Source: Pseudomonas hunanensis (GTDB lineage: Bacteria > Pseudomonadota > Gammaproteobacteria > Pseudomonadales > Pseudomonadaceae). From it: a DNA stretch of 64,000 nucleotides. A program made the position numbers and the translations under genes. Of the stretch, positions 62,046 to 64,000 are shown in pieces (positions within the stretch are counted from its first letter, which is position 1; each line of letters opens with the position of its first letter). The notes beneath the pieces were generated by a model. That model was given only the letters and a program-made list of their open reading frames with translations. It was not told the DNA's origin and searched no databases. The DNA is taken from positions 1 to 64,000 of the forward strand of contig NZ_QJRC01000092.1 in NCBI RefSeq assembly GCF_013393325.1. The letters run 5' to 3'.

Positions 62046-63236
62046 ATGCGCTACGCCAAGCTCACTCAACGCATCGCCGGCGACGGGGCCGCGGCCTGGG
62101 ACATCCACTACCGCGCCCTGGCGCTGCAGGCCGAGGGCAAGGATATCCTGCTGCTGTCGGTGGGTGACCCGGACTTCGACACCCCCGCGCCGATCGTCGA
62201 GGCGGCCATCGACAGCCTGCGGGCCGGCCACACCCATTACGCCGATGTGCGCGGCAAGCTGGCCCTGTGCCAGGCCATCGCCAACCGCCACCGGCAACGC
62301 AGCGGCCAGGCTGTAAGCGCCGATCAGGTGACGGTGCTGGCGGGGGCCCAGTGCGCGCTGTACTGCGTGGCCCAATGCGTGCTCGAAGCAGGCGACGAGG
62401 TGATCGTCGCCGAACCGATGTATGTCACCTACGAAGCGGTGTTCGGGGCTTGTGGTGCCAAGGTGGTGCCGGTGCCGGTCAAGCCGGAGAACGGCTTTCG
62501 CGTGTGCCCGCGTGACGTTGCCGAGCGTATTACCCCGCGCACCCGCGCGCTGGCCCTGAACAGCCCGCACAACCCGTCGGGGGCGAGCTTGCCGCGTGCC
62601 ACCTGGGAGGCATTGGCCGAGCTGTGCATCGCCCATGACCTTTGGCTGATTTCTGACGAGGTGTACAGCGAGCTGCTGTATGAAGGCGAGCATGTCAGCC
62701 CCGCCAGCCTGCCGGGCATGGCCGAGCGCACCGCGACCCTGAACAGCCTGTCGAAGTCGCATGCCATGACCGGCTGGCGCATGGGCTGGGTAGTCGGTTC
62801 GGCCGAGCTGGCCACGCACCTGGAAAACCTCGCCCTGTGCATGCTGTACGGCTCGCCGGACTTTATCCAGGATGCCGCCGTGGTGGCGCTGGAACAGCAA
62901 CTGCCCGAGCTGGATGCCATGCGTGAGGCCTACCGCCAGCGCCGCGACCTGGTGTGCGAGCAGTTGGCAGGCCGCCCTGGTATCAAGGCGCTCAAGCCCG
63001 ACGGCGGCATGTTCGTGATGGTCGATATCCGCGATACCGGCCTCAGCGCCCAGGCCTTCGCCGACCGCCTGCTGGACAGCCAGGGCGTGTCGGTGCTGGC
63101 GGGTGAGGCCTTTGGCCCCAGCGCCGCCGGGCACATTCGCCTGGGCCTGGTGCTCGGCAGCGAGGCGTTGGCCGACGCCTGCCAGCGCATTGCCCGCTGT
63201 GCTGGCGAACTGATGCAGGAGCAGGCCGATGCGTGA
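62046..63236 (+). CDS. aruH: Arginine:pyruvate transaminase AruH
   Basis: A 396-residue class I/II aminotransferase. LLLSVGDPDFDTPAPIVEAA (about 35-54) is the substrate-side motif. ALNSPHNPSGASLP (about 174-187) has the PLP-ring Asn, DLWLISDEVYSELLY (about 198-212) the Asp and Tyr, and TLNSLSKSHAMTGWRMGW (about 234-251) the Schiff-base lysine. AruH transaminates L-arginine with pyruvate to 2-ketoarginine and alanine, the first step before AruI. The start follows GAAGGGAGATTGCC. It overlaps the next gene by 8 nt. Confidence 0.93.
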   Translation: MRYAKLTQRIAGDGAAAWDIHYRALALQAEGKDILLLSVGDPDFDTPAPIVEAAIDSLRAGHTHYADVRGKLALCQAIANRHRQRSGQAVSADQVTVLAGAQCALYCVAQCVLEAGDEVIVAEPMYVTYEAVFGACGAKVVPVPVKPENGFRVCPRDVAERITPRTRALALNSPHNPSGASLPRATWEALAELCIAHDLWLISDEVYSELLYEGEHVSPASLPGMAERTATLNSLSKSHAMTGWRMGWVVGSAELATHLENLALCMLYGSPDFIQDAAVVALEQQLPELDAMREAYRQRRDLVCEQLAGRPGIKALKPDGGMFVMVDIRDTGLSAQAFADRLLDSQGVSVLAGEAFGPSAAGHIRLGLVLGSEALADACQRIARCAGELMQEQADA

Positions 63237-64000
63237 GTATGCGCGGCTTTATATCGACGGCGCCTGGCAGGTGCCGAGCGGGCAGGGTGTGGCCGAGGTG
63301 ATCGACCCAGCCAGTGAGCAGGCCATCGGCCGTGTACCGCTGGGCGACGAGGCCGATGTCGAGCGGGCGGTGATGGCGGCGCGACGGGCCTTCGATAGCT
63401 GGTCGCGCACGCCGTCCAATGTGCGCGCAGGGTATATCCGGGCATTGACCACGCAGCTGAAAAACCGTGCGGCGGAAATGGCAGCGGTCATCACCGATGA
63501 GCTGGGCATGCCGGTGCAGTGGTGCCAGGCGGTGCAGGTCGAAGGCCCGATTGCCGGGCTGGCGCAGTACGCCGAGCTGGCCGGGCTGATGGATGAAGTG
63601 CGTGAAGTCGGCAACTCGCTGGTGTACCGCGAAGCCGTTGGCGTATGCGCATTCATCAACCCTTGGAACTACCCGCTGCACCAGATGATCGGCAAGCTGG
63701 CGCCAGCCTTGGCTGCAGGTTGCACAGTGGTGGTCAAGCCCAGCCAGGAAACGCCGTTGCACGCGTTTTTGCTGGCTGAAATGGTCGATGCCATCGGCTT
63801 GCCGGCCGGGGTGTTCAACCTGGTCAGTGGCCCCGGGGCCAAGGTCGGCGAGGCGCTGGCCCGACACCCACAGGTGGACATGGTGTCGTTCACCGGCTCC
63901 ACCGGCGCCGGGGTGCGGGTGGCGCAAGCGGCCGCGCCGACGGTGAAGCGTGTGTGCCTGGAGCTGGGCGGCAAGTCGCCGCTGCTGATCACCGCCGACG
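63229..64000 (+). CDS. Aldehyde dehydrogenase (3' partial; guanidinobutyraldehyde?)
   Basis: The frame is open from ATG 63229 to the window end; 257 residues are visible. It is an NAD(P)-dependent aldehyde dehydrogenase. FINPWNYPLHQMIGKLAPALAAGCTVVVKPSQETPL (about 144-179) and VDMVSFTGSTGAGVRVAQAA (about 214-233) are coenzyme-binding motifs, and LELGGKSPLL contains the catalytic-region Glu (about 245). The catalytic Cys would lie past the window. It overlaps aruH by 8 nt, and by context probably oxidises 4-guanidinobutyraldehyde to 4-guanidinobutyrate. Confidence 0.88.
   Translation, partial: MREYARLYIDGAWQVPSGQGVAEVIDPASEQAIGRVPLGDEADVERAVMAARRAFDSWSRTPSNVRAGYIRALTTQLKNRAAEMAAVITDELGMPVQWCQAVQVEGPIAGLAQYAELAGLMDEVREVGNSLVYREAVGVCAFINPWNYPLHQMIGKLAPALAAGCTVVVKPSQETPLHAFLLAEMVDAIGLPAGVFNLVSGPGAKVGEALARHPQVDMVSFTGSTGAGVRVAQAAAPTVKRVCLELGGKSPLLITAD

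Noticed and set aside
60735..63134. 799-residue reverse-strand ORF
   Set aside because: Spans the racemase and aruH genes in antisense; low-complexity His/Gln/Gly sequence without motifs.

Overview
The window is high-GC gammaproteobacterial DNA. Gene content and order point to the Pseudomonas putida group: MvaT/TurB nucleoid protein, OprD-type porins, vanAB, sfnECR, glcDEFG, an aru arginine-transaminase locus carrying a periplasmic broad-spectrum racemase, and P. putida-style REP palindromes. No tRNA, rRNA, CRISPR array or transposase was seen. Most genes are intact and tightly packed. The two end genes, a TPP enzyme and an aldehyde dehydrogenase, run off the window.

Region by region. 1-1.6 kb: catabolic-type acetolactate synthase (5' truncated). 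1.7-5.0 kb: a small accessory island with a phage-type S24 repressor, a coiled-coil membrane protein, a DUF1654 gene under a LexA box, and a PL7 alginate-lyase-like gene. The same 17-bp operator (TTTAGC-N5-GCTAAA) lies in the repressor's own control region and in the lyase promoter. 5.0-11.0 kb: small conserved proteins, a shikimate-dehydrogenase-like enzyme, gloA, turB, an OprD porin, cobF and a lone receiver protein. 11.2-17.8 kb: a translationally coupled signalling cluster (hybrid kinase with three receivers, CheR, receiver-less CheB, receiver-kinase) followed by a single-domain receiver. 17.9-21.7 kb: thiolase, 3-hydroxyacyl-CoA dehydrogenase and tetR operon, divergent from an AraC regulator. 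21.7-26.2 kb: AhpD-like protein, CynX-type transporter, MocR regulator, flavin-reductase-like protein.

26.3-31.4 kb: glycolate oxidase glcDEFG and its regulator GlcC, with two perfect ACTGGT-N3-ACCAGT operators between glcD and glcC. 31.5-34.9 kb: a DUF2388 protein and sfnECR (sulfone/sulfur-scavenging), with a close sigma-54 -24/-12 match before sfnE. 35.1-37.0 kb: an extra penicillin-binding protein 2. 37.2-43.3 kb: vanillate regulon (transporter, porin, vanR, vanB, vanA); four sites with a TGGATCCA core lie in its two control regions and are probably VanR operators. 43.4-47.5 kb: an AttEFGH-like ABC exporter with a lipoprotein. 47.7-49.2 kb: enoyl-CoA hydratase divergent from a TetR regulator.

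49.3-64 kb: arginine transaminase (aru) locus. An AruR-like regulator, a periplasmic binding protein and an AruS-like hybrid kinase are coupled. After them come a permease, a 71-bp inverted-repeat element, three CoA-thioester genes, 2-ketoarginine decarboxylase aruI, a periplasmic racemase, arginine:pyruvate transaminase aruH and an aldehyde dehydrogenase. The likely logic is periplasmic amino-acid sensing, uptake, racemisation, transamination, decarboxylation and aldehyde oxidation. Operator and promoter assignments come from reading the sequence by eye and have not been tested.
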